DNA of 64,000 nt from an uncultured Alphaproteobacteria bacterium (GTDB taxonomy: Bacteria > Pseudomonadota > Alphaproteobacteria > HIMB59): NCBI GenBank assembly GCA_902613185.1, contig CACMGP010000001.1:310001-374000 (forward strand), given 5' to 3'. Within the stretch, counting starts at the first letter, position 1; every line of letters begins with the position of its first letter. The notes beneath the pieces were generated by a model. The model was not told the DNA's origin and made no database searches. It saw only the letters and a program-made list of their open reading frames with translations. This document shows positions 34,309 through 44,759 of the stretch, one piece after another. The translations under genes were made by a program, and so were the position numbers.

Positions 34309-35594
34309 TACCAAGATACTCTAGAAAAATTCTTAAAGAAATCTGGGAAGATAGTAATAAATTTCAAATATGGCTTGACCTTGAAATTCTCGCATGTGAG
34401 GCAATGGAAAAATTGGGTCAGATACCTAAAGGGACCTCAAACAAAATCAAAAAAAAAGCAAAGTTTAAGGTAAAAGAAATAGAAAAAATTGAAGAAAAAA
34501 CAAAGCACGATGTAATTGCTTTTTTAACTAATGTAGCAAAGTATGTAGGACCCGAGTCTAGGTATATTCATAAGGGACTAACTTCTAGTGATATTTTAGA
34601 TACTTCTTTCTCCATACAACTTAACCAATCAAGCAATATAATTCTTGAAGGTTTAAAAACTTTGAGTAAATCTCTTTTAAATATTGCAAAAAAACATAAG
34701 TACACATTATGTATCGGTAGAAGTCATGGTATTCACGCCGAAACGACTACTTTTGGATTAAAAATATTAGGATATCTAGCCGAAAACAAAAGAAACATAG
34801 ATCGTCTTAAAAATTCGATAAAACAAATACAAACAATTCAAATGTCCGGTCCTGTAGGGACATATTCAAATATTGACACAAGGGTAGAGCAAATGATTGC
34901 TAAAAAATTAAAATTTTCAATCGAACCTGTCTCCACGCAGATAATTCCAAGAGACAGGCATGCGGACCTTTTTTGCTCTTTTGCTATTATTGCAAGCTCC
35001 ATAGAACGTCTATCAACTGAAATTAGACACTTACAAAGAACAGAAGTTTTAGAAGTTGAGGAAGGTTTTAGAAAAGGCCAAAAGGGTAGTTCGGCAATGC
35101 CTCATAAAAAAAATCCAATTTTATCAGAAAATTTAACAGGACTAGCAAGAGTGATTAGATCGTTAACCATTCCTGCTTTGGAGAATATAACTTCATGGCA
35201 TGAAAGAGATATAAGTCACTCCAGTGTTGAGAGAATAAACGCTCCCAATGCCACCATAACGCTCGACTTTGCAGTTCAAAGAATGATCAACATTTTAAAT
35301 AATTTAAATATAAATAAAAAAAATATGATGAAAAATTTAAATCTTTTAAAAGGTCTACCCTATTCACAAAATGTACTGATTTTTCTTATTGAAAATAAGG
35401 TTTTAAGAGAAGATGCCTATAAAATTGTTCAAGATTGTGCTTTGAAAACTTGGAAAGGTGATATGTCTTTTAAAGATAATCTTTTGAGTCATCCTCGTTT
35501 AGCCAAATTAAAAATATCAAGTAAAGTTAATAATATCTTCAATAATAAAAATCTTTTTAAAAATGTTGATAAAATATTTAAAAGGATTAATTAA
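34305..35594 (+). CDS. purB: Adenylosuccinate lyase (TTG start)
   Basis: HKGLTSSDILDTS, GRSHGIHAETTTFG, GQKGSSAMPHKKNP signature. Confidence 0.96.
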   Translation: MIPRYSRKILKEIWEDSNKFQIWLDLEILACEAMEKLGQIPKGTSNKIKKKAKFKVKEIEKIEEKTKHDVIAFLTNVAKYVGPESRYIHKGLTSSDILDTSFSIQLNQSSNIILEGLKTLSKSLLNIAKKHKYTLCIGRSHGIHAETTTFGLKILGYLAENKRNIDRLKNSIKQIQTIQMSGPVGTYSNIDTRVEQMIAKKLKFSIEPVSTQIIPRDRHADLFCSFAIIASSIERLSTEIRHLQRTEVLEVEEGFRKGQKGSSAMPHKKNPILSENLTGLARVIRSLTIPALENITSWHERDISHSSVERINAPNATITLDFAVQRMINILNNLNINKKNMMKNLNLLKGLPYSQNVLIFLIENKVLREDAYKIVQDCALKTWKGDMSFKDNLLSHPRLAKLKISSKVNNIFNNKNLFKNVDKIFKRIN

Positions 35595-36310
35595 TGGCAG
35601 CAAAATTGAAAAAATTATATGAGGGAAAAGCAAAAATTATTTATGCCAAAACTAGTAAGGAAGTCATAGCTACCTATAAAAATGATGCTACAGCATTTAA
35701 TAATTTAAAAAAGGGCTCTATAAAGAATAAGGGTGCAATTAATAATGCTATATCGAGTTATTTATTTCAAATATTGAATCATTGTGATATTCCAACACAC
35801 TTTATAAAGAAAATTAATAAAAAATCTCAGCTTTTAAAAAAAGTAGATATTATTCCAATTGAAGTTTTAGTTAGAAATTTCTTTGCAGGCTCTTTATCTA
35901 AAAAGTTTGGTGTAAAAGAAGGTACACAATTATCTGATACTCTAATTGAGTATTGTTTAAAATCAGATGAACTTGGCGATCCTCATATAAGTTCTGAACA
36001 TATTCTTAATTTAGGTTTATGTGATTTTGATGAATTAGAGTTAATAGATGAATATTCTTTGAGAATAAATGACATATTAAGGTCTACGTTCTATTCCATA
36101 GGAATAAATCTAGTTGACTTTAAATTAGAATTTGGAATTTGTAAAAAAACTGATGAGCTTGTTTTAGCAGATGAAATATCACCAGATACATGTCGTTTGT
36201 GGGATTTAAAAACAAATAAAAAACTTGATAAAGATCGATTTCGTAGAGATTTAGGAAATATCGAAGAAGCATATGAAGAGGTGCTTAATAGGTTAAACTT
36301 GAAAATTTAA
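35594..36310 (+). CDS. purC: SAICAR synthetase
   Basis: LYEGKAKIIY, DIIPIEVLVRNFFAGS, LADEISPDTCRLWD. Confidence 0.96.
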   Translation: MAAKLKKLYEGKAKIIYAKTSKEVIATYKNDATAFNNLKKGSIKNKGAINNAISSYLFQILNHCDIPTHFIKKINKKSQLLKKVDIIPIEVLVRNFFAGSLSKKFGVKEGTQLSDTLIEYCLKSDELGDPHISSEHILNLGLCDFDELELIDEYSLRINDILRSTFYSIGINLVDFKLEFGICKKTDELVLADEISPDTCRLWDLKTNKKLDKDRFRRDLGNIEEAYEEVLNRLNLKI

Positions 36311-36549
36311 TGCGAATAAAAATTTTAGTAAGACTTAAAGGCCAAATTTTAGAACCACAAGGAAAAGTAATTGAACATTCACTTAATAGTTTAGGATTTA
36401 CAGAATTTTCAAATATCCGACAGGGAAAACTCATTGAATTAGATTTACCCGATAATATAAGTAAAGAGGAAAAAGCACAAAAAATCGACTCTGCTTGCAA
36501 AAAACTTTTAGTCAACGATATTATTGAAGAGTACGAAGTGCTTGGATGA
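36310..36549 (+). CDS. purS: Phosphoribosylformylglycinamidine synthase subunit PurS
   Basis: 79 aa, LKGQILEPQGKVIEHSLNSLGF; between purC and purQ. Confidence 0.93.
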   Translation: MRIKILVRLKGQILEPQGKVIEHSLNSLGFTEFSNIRQGKLIELDLPDNISKEEKAQKIDSACKKLLVNDIIEEYEVLG

Positions 36550-37226
36550 GTTTTAAATCTGCTGTTATAACATTTCCTGGATCTAATTGTGACAGAGACG
36601 CATTATGCTACTTAAAAGATTTAACTAAAGGTGAGGTTCATAATATTTGGCATGAGGAGACATCATTGCCGAAAGTTGATTTAGTAATTTTGCCTGGGGG
36701 TTTTAGCTTTGGTGATTATTTAAGATCAGGAGCAATGGCATCAAAAAGTAAAATTATTGATGAAGTTGTGAAACATGCAAATGATAATAGATATTTATTA
36801 GGTATTTGTAATGGCTTTCAAATTTTAACAGAAATTGGACTTCTTGAGGGAGCATTAATTCGAAATAAAAAACTCAAATTTTTAGGTAAAAATTGTTTTA
36901 TTAAAAAAAAATTTAAAAATAATTTTAATTTATCAATCAAAGATAACCAGATTCTTCAAATACCTGTAGCTCATAACGAGGGGAATTTTTATTGTGATAG
37001 TGAAACTTTGAATTTATTAAAAAATAATGAACAAATTGCATTTGAATATTGCAAAGGTGAATTCTCAAATACTGAAGAAAATATAAATGGTTCATTAGAG
37101 GCTATTGCAGGTATTACAAATAAAAAAAAGAATGTTCTTGGAATGATGCCTCATCCCGAGAGAGCATATTCTGATTTTCATCAATCACAAGATGGAAGGC
37201 TTATTATAGAGTCTTTAATTTCATGA
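36546..37226 (+). CDS. purQ: Phosphoribosylformylglycinamidine synthase subunit PurQ
   Basis: FPGSNCDRDA, LPGGFSFGDYLRSGAMA, GICNGFQIL, MMPHPERA. Confidence 0.96.
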   Translation: MSFKSAVITFPGSNCDRDALCYLKDLTKGEVHNIWHEETSLPKVDLVILPGGFSFGDYLRSGAMASKSKIIDEVVKHANDNRYLLGICNGFQILTEIGLLEGALIRNKKLKFLGKNCFIKKKFKNNFNLSIKDNQILQIPVAHNEGNFYCDSETLNLLKNNEQIAFEYCKGEFSNTEENINGSLEAIAGITNKKKNVLGMMPHPERAYSDFHQSQDGRLIIESLIS

Positions 37227-39388
37227 ATGAAGAGTTAATACTTCAACACGGTTTAACTCTAGATGAATTTCAGGTCATTAGGAAATATCTAAACAGAGAC
37301 TTAAGTATTGAGGAATTGGGTATTTTTTCTGCTATGTGGAATGAACACTGTTGTTATAAAACTTCAAAAAAATGGCTTAAGAAACTCCCTACAAATAATG
37401 AAATTGTAATTCAGGGACCAGGAGAAAATGCTGGTGTAATTGATTTGCAAGATAACGATGGTATTGCGTTTAAAATAGAAAGCCACAATCATCCAAGTTA
37501 CATAGAACCTTTCAACGGTTCAGCAACTGGTGTTGGAGGTATACTACGAGATATATTTACAATGGGAGCAAGACCAATTGCTACTCTTGACTCAATTAGA
37601 TTTGGTTTAATAGAAACTGAAAAGACAAAATACTTATTAAATGGTGTGGTTCATGGAATTGGACACTATGGTAACTGTATTGGAATTCCTAATATTGGTG
37701 GTGAGTGTGAGTTTGAGTCAACATATGATTTTAATAATTTGGTTAATGCTATGGCTGTGGGACATGTTCAAAAAGATAAAATTTTTTACTCTAAACCAAA
37801 ATCTATTGGTGGCCTTATTGTTTACATTGGATCTAAAACTGGAAAAGATGGAATTCATGGAGCAAGTATGGCCTCTGATGTTTTTTCAGAGGAAGATGAG
37901 GATGAAAAAAGACCCTCTGTACAAGTTGGTGATCCCTTCATGGAAAAACTTTTAATGGAAGGTTGCTTAGAGTTAATGTCTTCAGGATTAATAGAGTCTA
38001 TGCAAGATATGGGAGCTGCGGGTATTACCTCCTCCAGTGTAGAAATGGCTTCAAAAGGAAATGTAGGTGTTTATATCAATCTTGATAAAGTTCCATTGAG
38101 GCAACCACTGAGCGCCTATGAGATACTTTTATCTGAAAGCCAAGAAAGAATGCTAGCTGTTATAGATAAAAAAAATAATCATAAAGTCAGAGAAATTCTT
38201 CAAAAATGGCAAATTGATTATGAAGTCATTGGAGAAATTACAGATACAAAAAGAGTTGTGTTTGAGTCAAATAATAAAAAAGTTGTCGATCTTCCTGTAG
38301 AAATAATTGTTAATGATGCTCCTGAATACGATAGAGAGTTTTACATCCCAAGAAAAAGAAAAAACAAAGATTTTGATTTTTCCAAAATTAAATTGGAAGA
38401 TATGATAATTAACCTTCTTACAAATCTTAATTATTTAGATAAAAGTTGGGTTTTTGATCAATATGACTCTACTGTGATGGGAGATACTATCAGAGAACCA
38501 GGTCAATCATCAGGTATAGTAAAGATTCACGGAACACAAAAAGTTATTGGTGCATCTACCGACTGCAATCCATTATACATAAGAATCAATCCTTATGAAG
38601 GAATGAAATATACGGTTGCTGAGTCATATAGAAATCTAATTGCATGCAATATTAATCCTTTAGCGATTACAAATAACCTTAACTTTGCAAGTCCTTTAGA
38701 TCCAAACATTATGGGAGAGTTGGTTTTATCTATTCATGGATTAAAAACTGCAGCTATCAAATTCAATACACCTATTGTTTCAGGTAATGTATCTTTATAT
38801 AACCAGACAAATGAAATACCAATTAAACCTACACCTGTAGTAGGAATGGTAGGTTCCAATATGAATTTAAATAAAATAAACACAAATAAGTTTTGTGAAA
38901 TTGGTAATAAGATCCTTATTTTAGGAAAACAATTATCAAAGAATTGTAGTCCTTACTTATTACAAGATCAAAAAATTGCTTTAAACATATGTGAATTTAA
39001 TGACTTAGAGATATTAGATCTAGATTTTGAGAAAAAAATTGCAAATTGTGTTTTGGAATTATCAGATTTGAAATGCATTATGTCTTGCAATGATATTTCC
39101 AGAGGAGGCATCTTTTCATCATTATTAAAAATGCAATATAGGGATTTGGGTTTTAAGGTAAAGATCTCTGATCCTATTGATTTATTCTGCGAGTATAGTG
39201 CTGGATATGTGATTGAAATAAGAAGTAAAGATCTTGAAGAAGTAACTTCATTTCTGACAAAAAAAGGTGCTGAATATGTCGAAATAGGAGAAATAATAAA
39301 GGAGGGTATTGAAATAAACTCTAAAAAATTTGACTATTTTGATATTATGAATAAATATCGTAATAATTTTGAAAAGATTATAAGTTAG
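37223..39388 (+). CDS. purL: Phosphoribosylformylglycinamidine synthase subunit PurL
   Basis: SAMWNEHCCYKTSKKWLK, VQGPGENAG-like segment, KIESHNHPSYIEPFNGSATGVGGILRDIFTMGARP. Confidence 0.97.
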   Translation: MNEELILQHGLTLDEFQVIRKYLNRDLSIEELGIFSAMWNEHCCYKTSKKWLKKLPTNNEIVIQGPGENAGVIDLQDNDGIAFKIESHNHPSYIEPFNGSATGVGGILRDIFTMGARPIATLDSIRFGLIETEKTKYLLNGVVHGIGHYGNCIGIPNIGGECEFESTYDFNNLVNAMAVGHVQKDKIFYSKPKSIGGLIVYIGSKTGKDGIHGASMASDVFSEEDEDEKRPSVQVGDPFMEKLLMEGCLELMSSGLIESMQDMGAAGITSSSVEMASKGNVGVYINLDKVPLRQPLSAYEILLSESQERMLAVIDKKNNHKVREILQKWQIDYEVIGEITDTKRVVFESNNKKVVDLPVEIIVNDAPEYDREFYIPRKRKNKDFDFSKIKLEDMIINLLTNLNYLDKSWVFDQYDSTVMGDTIREPGQSSGIVKIHGTQKVIGASTDCNPLYIRINPYEGMKYTVAESYRNLIACNINPLAITNNLNFASPLDPNIMGELVLSIHGLKTAAIKFNTPIVSGNVSLYNQTNEIPIKPTPVVGMVGSNMNLNKINTNKFCEIGNKILILGKQLSKNCSPYLLQDQKIALNICEFNDLEILDLDFEKKIANCVLELSDLKCIMSCNDISRGGIFSSLLKMQYRDLGFKVKISDPIDLFCEYSAGYVIEIRSKDLEEVTSFLTKKGAEYVEIGEIIKEGIEINSKKFDYFDIMNKYRNNFEKIIS

Positions 39389-39622
39389 ATGCCTATTGAA
39401 CAAAAAAAATTAGAAAGACTCCTTGAAAACAAATTTCCAAATTCTAAAATTGTAATTGAGGATCTTGCCGGTGATAACGATCATTATTCTGTTGAAATTG
39501 AAAGTGATATGTTTAACGGATTGTCACGTATAAAACAACACCAGTTAGTTTACAAATTACTAGATGGATTAATGGATAAAGAGCTTCATGCTATGCAATT
39601 AAAAACGAAAGGAACAAAATAA
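39389..39622 (+). CDS. BolA family protein
   Basis: 77 aa, LAGDNDHYSVEIESDMFNGLSRIKQHQLVYKLLDGLM...LHAMQLKTK; next to glutaredoxin. Confidence 0.9.
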   Translation: MPIEQKKLERLLENKFPNSKIVIEDLAGDNDHYSVEIESDMFNGLSRIKQHQLVYKLLDGLMDKELHAMQLKTKGTK

Positions 39623-39963
39623 TGGAATTAGAGAGTAGTACAAAAGAACAAATTGAAAAAATGATTGGAGATAATGAAGTTTTCCTATTTATGAAAGGTA
39701 ACCCTGACTTTCCTATGTGTGGTTTCTCGTCAGTCGCAAGCGCAATTTTAAAAAAAACTGGGGTTGAGTTTGGCCATTGTAATGTACTTGAAGATAACAA
39801 CATTAGAGAAGGTATAAAAAATTATTCAAATTGGCCTACGATACCTCAACTTTACATAAAAAAAGAATTTGTAGGTGGTTGTGATATTATGAAAGAAATG
39901 GCTGAGTCTGGTGAACTTCTAGAATTACTAAACACAAAGGGCATCAAAACTGAAGTAAATTAA
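39622..39963 (+). CDS. grxD: Monothiol glutaredoxin (Grx4-type)
   Basis: FMKGNPDFPMCGFSS CGFS motif, NWPTIPQLYIKKEFVGGCDI. Confidence 0.94.
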   Translation: MELESSTKEQIEKMIGDNEVFLFMKGNPDFPMCGFSSVASAILKKTGVEFGHCNVLEDNNIREGIKNYSNWPTIPQLYIKKEFVGGCDIMKEMAESGELLELLNTKGIKTEVN

Positions 39964-39966
39964 AAA

Positions 39967-39987
39967 AGGGGCATTTATTTTGCCCCT
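39967..39987. terminator. Candidate bidirectional intrinsic terminator between convergent grx and TPR genes
   Basis: Perfect 7-bp stem AGGGGCA/TGCCCCT with loop TTTATTT, preceded by a run of A and followed by T/C-rich sequence. Confidence 0.7.
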
Positions 39988-39991
39988 CTCA

Positions 39992-40447
39992 TTAGTTATT
40001 TGAAATATAGTTATTTAATTCTTTATAATAAGAATTATTTTCTCCAACTAGTTTTTTAAGTAAAGCTAAATTATTTAGGGCATTTTCTTTTTGACCAAGA
40101 TCCACATACATTTCACCTTGGTATTCGATAGCACCTAAGTGTTCTGGATCTAATTCTAGAGCTTTTTTGTAGTATTTTGCTGCATTATCAAAATCATCAC
40201 TTTTACGATATGCAAACCCAAGCTCATTAAAAACATCAGCTCTTGAAAAATCGTTTGACACAACCGGAACTAAAGTCAAAAGTTTACTTATAGCCATGGT
40301 GTAATCTTTATTACGAATTAGTTTGATAGCTGATTTATAATCCTTACCATAATTATTATCAGATGCACTGTCACCTGAGCCAGAACTAGCACCATTAAGA
40401 GAAGATAATGAGAAGAAAAATAGGGTAATAAGTAATTTAATGTTCAT
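39992..40447 (-). CDS. Secreted TPR-repeat protein
   Basis: Signal peptide plus TPR motif AAKYYKKALELDPEHLGAIEYQGEMYVDLGQ. Confidence 0.8.
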   Translation of the reverse strand: MNIKLLITLFFFSLSSLNGASSGSGDSASDNNYGKDYKSAIKLIRNKDYTMAISKLLTLVPVVSNDFSRADVFNELGFAYRKSDDFDNAAKYYKKALELDPEHLGAIEYQGEMYVDLGQKENALNNLALLKKLVGENNSYYKELNNYISNN

Positions 40448-40504
40448 ATTTTAGTATTCGATAACTAATATTTATTAGATTATGATATTTTAAGAAAAAA
40501 GTTG

Positions 40505-41122
40505 TTATCTTGAGTAAAATTCAACAACTAAATTAGGTTCCATTTGAACAGGGTAAGGAACATCTGTCAATTGAGGTCCTCTGACAAATTTACCAAGACA
40601 TTTTGAAATTTCTAATTGTAAATACTCAGGAACATCTCTTTCATTAGAGCTTAATGTTTGAATAATCATTGGAATATTCTGGCTAGTTTGTTGAAGGGAT
40701 ATTTCATCGCCATCATTAACCTGATAAGATTTTTTATTTACAACTTTACCGTTAACCAAAACATGCCCGTGATTTACTAGTTGTCTTGCGGAAAATACAG
40801 TTGGAGCAAACTTTAATCTAAAAACAACGGCATCTAATCTTCGTTCTAAAAGTTCAATTAGAATTTGACTGGTGTCACCTTTTTTTCTTGAAGCTGCTTG
40901 ATATATTTTTAAAAATTGTTTCTCAGTAATATCGCCATAATATTTTTTAAGCTTTTGTTTTGCTGCTAATTGAACTCCAAAATCAGAGGGTTTTCTTCTT
41001 CTTGCTTGACCATGTTGACCAGGACCATAAGGTCTTCTATTGAAAGGACTTTTGGGCCTACCCCATAAATTTAGTCCTAGTCTTCTATCAATTTTATGTT
41101 TTGACGATAGTCTTTTTGTCAT
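40505..41122 (-). CDS. rpsD: 30S ribosomal protein uS4
   Basis: [30 protein letters not shown]..., [16 protein letters not shown]. Confidence 0.97.
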   Translation of the reverse strand: MTKRLSSKHKIDRRLGLNLWGRPKSPFNRRPYGPGQHGQARRRKPSDFGVQLAAKQKLKKYYGDITEKQFLKIYQAASRKKGDTSQILIELLERRLDAVVFRLKFAPTVFSARQLVNHGHVLVNGKVVNKKSYQVNDGDEISLQQTSQNIPMIIQTLSSNERDVPEYLQLEISKCLGKFVRGPQLTDVPYPVQMEPNLVVEFYSR

Positions 41123-41161
41123 GAATTGGTGATTTATATAGATTTAGCCTTTTAAGTCAAT

Positions 41162-41851
41162 TTATTTTGTAATAAATTTCAAAATTCCATAGGCTGTTTT
41201 TATTTGTTTTTGGTCTATTTTTGATGTTTTTAAAAAATTTCTTAATGATATTTCTAAATTATCTCTTTTGGATGAGATTGATGTAAATTTTCTTTTTTCT
41301 AGAATTTTCATCAGAAATGATAAAAATTTTTCAATATCTTTTGAGTTTGCTGGAGATTTATTAAAAGTTGGATTAATATTAGAAAGAGATATTTGGCTCA
41401 ATTCATAAGCAATTAAGGCTACACTATGTGATAAATTGAGCGAACTCTTATTGTATGTAGGTATAGACAATAGAAAGTTAGCATGAGATATCTCCTTATT
41501 GGACAATCCATTATTTTCTTGACCAAACAAAATTGATATTTTTTTTGATTTTAGTTTAGAAATTTCATTTACTTTTATTGAAGGTATATGAAAGTCTCTT
41601 TTCCTAACTGTCGTTGCAATCAAGATATCACTACCCTTCATAGCTTCTGGTATTGATTGATATGTCTTAACTTTTTTAGCTAAGGATGAAAAATGCTTTG
41701 CAGATTTTATTCCCTTATCATTAGGCCAAATTTTTCTTGGACTTACTAAGGATAAGTTCTCAAAACCAAAACATCCTATTGATCTTAGGGACATACCAAC
41801 ATTTTCAGATAATTGGGGTTTGTTTAATATAAATTGAATTGTTTTTTTCAA
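41162..41851 (-). CDS. TrmH/SpoU family RNA methyltransferase (TrmJ-like)
   Basis: LNKPQLSENVGMSLRSIGCFGFENLSLV, ILFGQENNGLSNKEI, SLNLSHSVALIAYEL. Confidence 0.88.
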   Translation of the reverse strand: MKKTIQFILNKPQLSENVGMSLRSIGCFGFENLSLVSPRKIWPNDKGIKSAKHFSSLAKKVKTYQSIPEAMKGSDILIATTVRKRDFHIPSIKVNEISKLKSKKISILFGQENNGLSNKEISHANFLLSIPTYNKSSLNLSHSVALIAYELSQISLSNINPTFNKSPANSKDIEKFLSFLMKILEKRKFTSISSKRDNLEISLRNFLKTSKIDQKQIKTAYGILKFITK

Positions 41852-43440
41852 GAGGACTTAATTAATTTATAAATTAAGCTCTCTCTAAGGGCGTTATAAG
41901 ACGCATCAATTATATTGGTAGAGACACCTACTGTTGTCCAAATAGATCCTTTTTGATCCTTTGTCTCGATGAGAACACGAACTATTGCATCTGTTCCTTT
42001 TTCTGAAGATAAAATTCTTACCTTAAAATCAGTTAATTCTAAATCCTCTAAAGCAGGGTAAAAGCCCATTAATGATTTTCTTAGAGCTTTGTCCAAGGCA
42101 TTTACAGGACCATTTCCTACTTCTACATTCATGTATTCTTTTTTTTCAACTTCTATCCTTACAGTTGCTTCAGACTCAGTTACTAATTCTCCTTTAGCAT
42201 TCCATCTTCTATCATCAATAACTTTAAATCTTTTTAATTCAAAGTACTCTGGGATACCGAAAAGAGTTTGTCTAGCTAGTATCTCAAAACTAGCTATTGC
42301 CTGATCGTAAGTGTAACCCTTGAATTCTCTCTCTTTTACTTTTTGGAGTAAAAAATCTAATTTATCTGAATGATCATCTGGGTTAATACCAACAGTATTC
42401 AAAAGAGATATGATATTAGATCGGCCAGATTGATCAGAAATTACAACTTTTCTAGTATTACCTACTATTTCTGGGTCTATATGCTCATATGTTTTAGGGT
42501 CTTTGTTAATTGCTGAAACATGCAAACCTCCTTTATGTGAAAAGGCATTTTCACCAACATAGGCTTGTTGAGTATTTGGCATACGATTTAAAATTTCATC
42601 TAAAAGCAATGAGGTTTTCTTTAAGGCTGATAATTTTTCTTTAGGAATACTAGTTTCAAATTTTGTTTTCAAAATTATTGAGGGAATAAGAGATACTAAA
42701 TTAGCATTTCCACACCTTTCTCCTAATCCATTAATTGTGCCTTGAATTTGTCTCACTCCTGCTCGCACAGCAGCCAGTGAGTTGGCAACTGCATTTTCTG
42801 TATCATTATGCGCATGAATGCCCAGTTTTTCACCTGGTATATATTTTGTTACTTCTTGAACAATTGTCTCTACTTCATTTGGCAGAGTTCCGCCATTAGT
42901 ATCACACAATACTATCCATCTAGCTCCATTATTTAAAGCCTCAGTTAAACAATCTAATGCAAATTTAGGATCTGATTTATAACCATCAAAAAAATGCTCA
43001 GCATCATACATTGCCTCTAAACCTTTTTCATTGATATGAGCGATACTTTCACCAATCATTTTTAGGTTATCAGATTTTGAAATGCCTAAAGCCTTTTCGA
43101 CCTGATATGAAGATGATTTCCCAACAATGCAAATATGTTTTACATTTGTATTAATTAAAGTATTTAGACCTGGATCGTTTGAAACACTTGTATTAGGTCT
43201 TCTGGTCATTCCAAAAGCAACCAAACTAGAATTTTTAAAATTTGTTGTAGAATTAAAAAAACTATCATCAGTTGGATTTGAACCTGGCCAACCACCCTCA
43301 ATATAATCTAAACCTAATTCATCGAGAGCATTAGAGAATTTGATTTTATCATCTACACTAAAATCAACACCGGTAGTTTGTTGACCATCTCTTAATGTGG
43401 TGTCAAAAAAATAAATTTTATTTTCTAGTTTTTCTTCCAT
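41848..43440 (-). CDS. cimA: Citramalate synthase
   Basis: FDTTLRDGQQTTGVDFSVDDK, LGLDYIEGGWPGSNP, GIHAHNDTENAVANSLAAV, GGLHVSAI. Confidence 0.9.
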   Translation of the reverse strand: MEEKLENKIYFFDTTLRDGQQTTGVDFSVDDKIKFSNALDELGLDYIEGGWPGSNPTDDSFFNSTTNFKNSSLVAFGMTRRPNTSVSNDPGLNTLINTNVKHICIVGKSSSYQVEKALGISKSDNLKMIGESIAHINEKGLEAMYDAEHFFDGYKSDPKFALDCLTEALNNGARWIVLCDTNGGTLPNEVETIVQEVTKYIPGEKLGIHAHNDTENAVANSLAAVRAGVRQIQGTINGLGERCGNANLVSLIPSIILKTKFETSIPKEKLSALKKTSLLLDEILNRMPNTQQAYVGENAFSHKGGLHVSAINKDPKTYEHIDPEIVGNTRKVVISDQSGRSNIISLLNTVGINPDDHSDKLDFLLQKVKEREFKGYTYDQAIASFEILARQTLFGIPEYFELKRFKVIDDRRWNAKGELVTESEATVRIEVEKKEYMNVEVGNGPVNALDKALRKSLMGFYPALEDLELTDFKVRILSSEKGTDAIVRVLIETKDQKGSIWTTVGVSTNIIDASYNALRESLIYKLIKSS

Positions 43441-44759
43441 GTTGTGCCATTTTTGGTGTCTTCTAAAACAATCCCTTGTTTAAATAACTCATCTCTAATT
43501 TTATCTGCTAGTTCAAAGTCTTTATTTTTTTTAGCCTCTTGTCGGCGAAATATCATATTTTCAATAAATTCTTTATCAAGGTTTAAATCTGTTTTATTAA
43601 AACTAGGATTTAATCCTAATAAGCTTAAACCATTATTAAAATGAGCTAATAAATCATCATTATTCTTGTCTTTTTTAATGTTAGCTATTATTTGCTGTAA
43701 TCTCATCAGTGCTTTTGGGGTATTTAGGTCATCTAAAAGAGCATTAACAAACTCTGTGTCTAATTCTTTGCTATTAACCTCTTTAATATGTTCTCTCCAC
43801 TTGTTAATGATGTTTTCACTATAACTTATAAGATCGTTTGAAAAATCAAGTGGTTGACGATAATGAGTAGTCAGTAGTGAATATTTGAGAACAGCAGGAT
43901 CGTGTTTAGATAATAAATCATTAACAATTGAGGTATTTCCTAAAGATTTTGACATTTTTTCACCCTTAAAATTTATAAATCCATTATGGAGCCAAAAGTT
44001 CGACATTTTTTTATCATGACAACATGTTGACTGAGCAATTTCATTCTCATGATGTGGAAAAATAAGATCAATACCGCCCGCATGGATATCAATGGTTTCT
44101 CCAAGTAATTCTGAAATCATAGCTGAACACTCTATGTGCCATCCAGGTCTACCATTACCCCATGGGCTATCCCAATGAGGTTCATTTGTTTTTGACGGTT
44201 TCCAAAGGACAAAATCTTCAGGATTTTTTTTGTAATCGGCAACTTCTACTCTTGCACCAGATATTATGTCTTTTAATGAAAACTTAGAGAGAGAACCATA
44301 ACCCTTAAATTTCTTTGCTTCAAATAAAACATGTCCCTCAGATAAATAGGCATATTTTTTTTCAATAAGAGATGTAATCATCTCAATCATTTTTGAAATA
44401 TAATCTGTGGCTTTTGGTTCATGTGTTGGAGATAATATTGATAAAGAACTTAGATTTTGTTGATATATTTTTTGAGTAGAATTAACCAACTCATCTGTTG
44501 ATATTTTAAGTTCATTGGCTTTATCTATAATTTTGTCATCAATGTCTGTTATATTTCTGACGTAACGTACACTATCCTCTCCAAAAATTAGTCTTAGGAC
44601 TCTAAATAAGATATCAAAAACTATAATTGGTCTGAAGTTTCCTATATGTGGATTACTGTAAAGGGTGGGCCCACAAGCATACATCTTAACTGCAGATGAG
44701 TTAATAGGTATAAGTTTTTCTTTTTTTTTGGTTAAAGTGTTAAAAAGATTAATATTCAT
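43425..44759 (-). CDS. cysS: Cysteinyl-tRNA synthetase
   Basis: MYACGPTLYSNPHIGN, GWHIECSAMISELLG, GEKMSKSLGN. Confidence 0.97.
   Translation of the reverse strand: MNINLFNTLTKKKEKLIPINSSAVKMYACGPTLYSNPHIGNFRPIIVFDILFRVLRLIFGEDSVRYVRNITDIDDKIIDKANELKISTDELVNSTQKIYQQNLSSLSILSPTHEPKATDYISKMIEMITSLIEKKYAYLSEGHVLFEAKKFKGYGSLSKFSLKDIISGARVEVADYKKNPEDFVLWKPSKTNEPHWDSPWGNGRPGWHIECSAMISELLGETIDIHAGGIDLIFPHHENEIAQSTCCHDKKMSNFWLHNGFINFKGEKMSKSLGNTSIVNDLLSKHDPAVLKYSLLTTHYRQPLDFSNDLISYSENIINKWREHIKEVNSKELDTEFVNALLDDLNTPKALMRLQQIIANIKKDKNNDDLLAHFNNGLSLLGLNPSFNKTDLNLDKEFIENMIFRRQEAKKNKDFELADKIRDELFKQGIVLEDTKNGTTWKKN

Noticed and set aside
37641-37955. 104-aa plus-strand ORF
   Set aside because: Alternate frame within purL, which has clear conserved motifs throughout.
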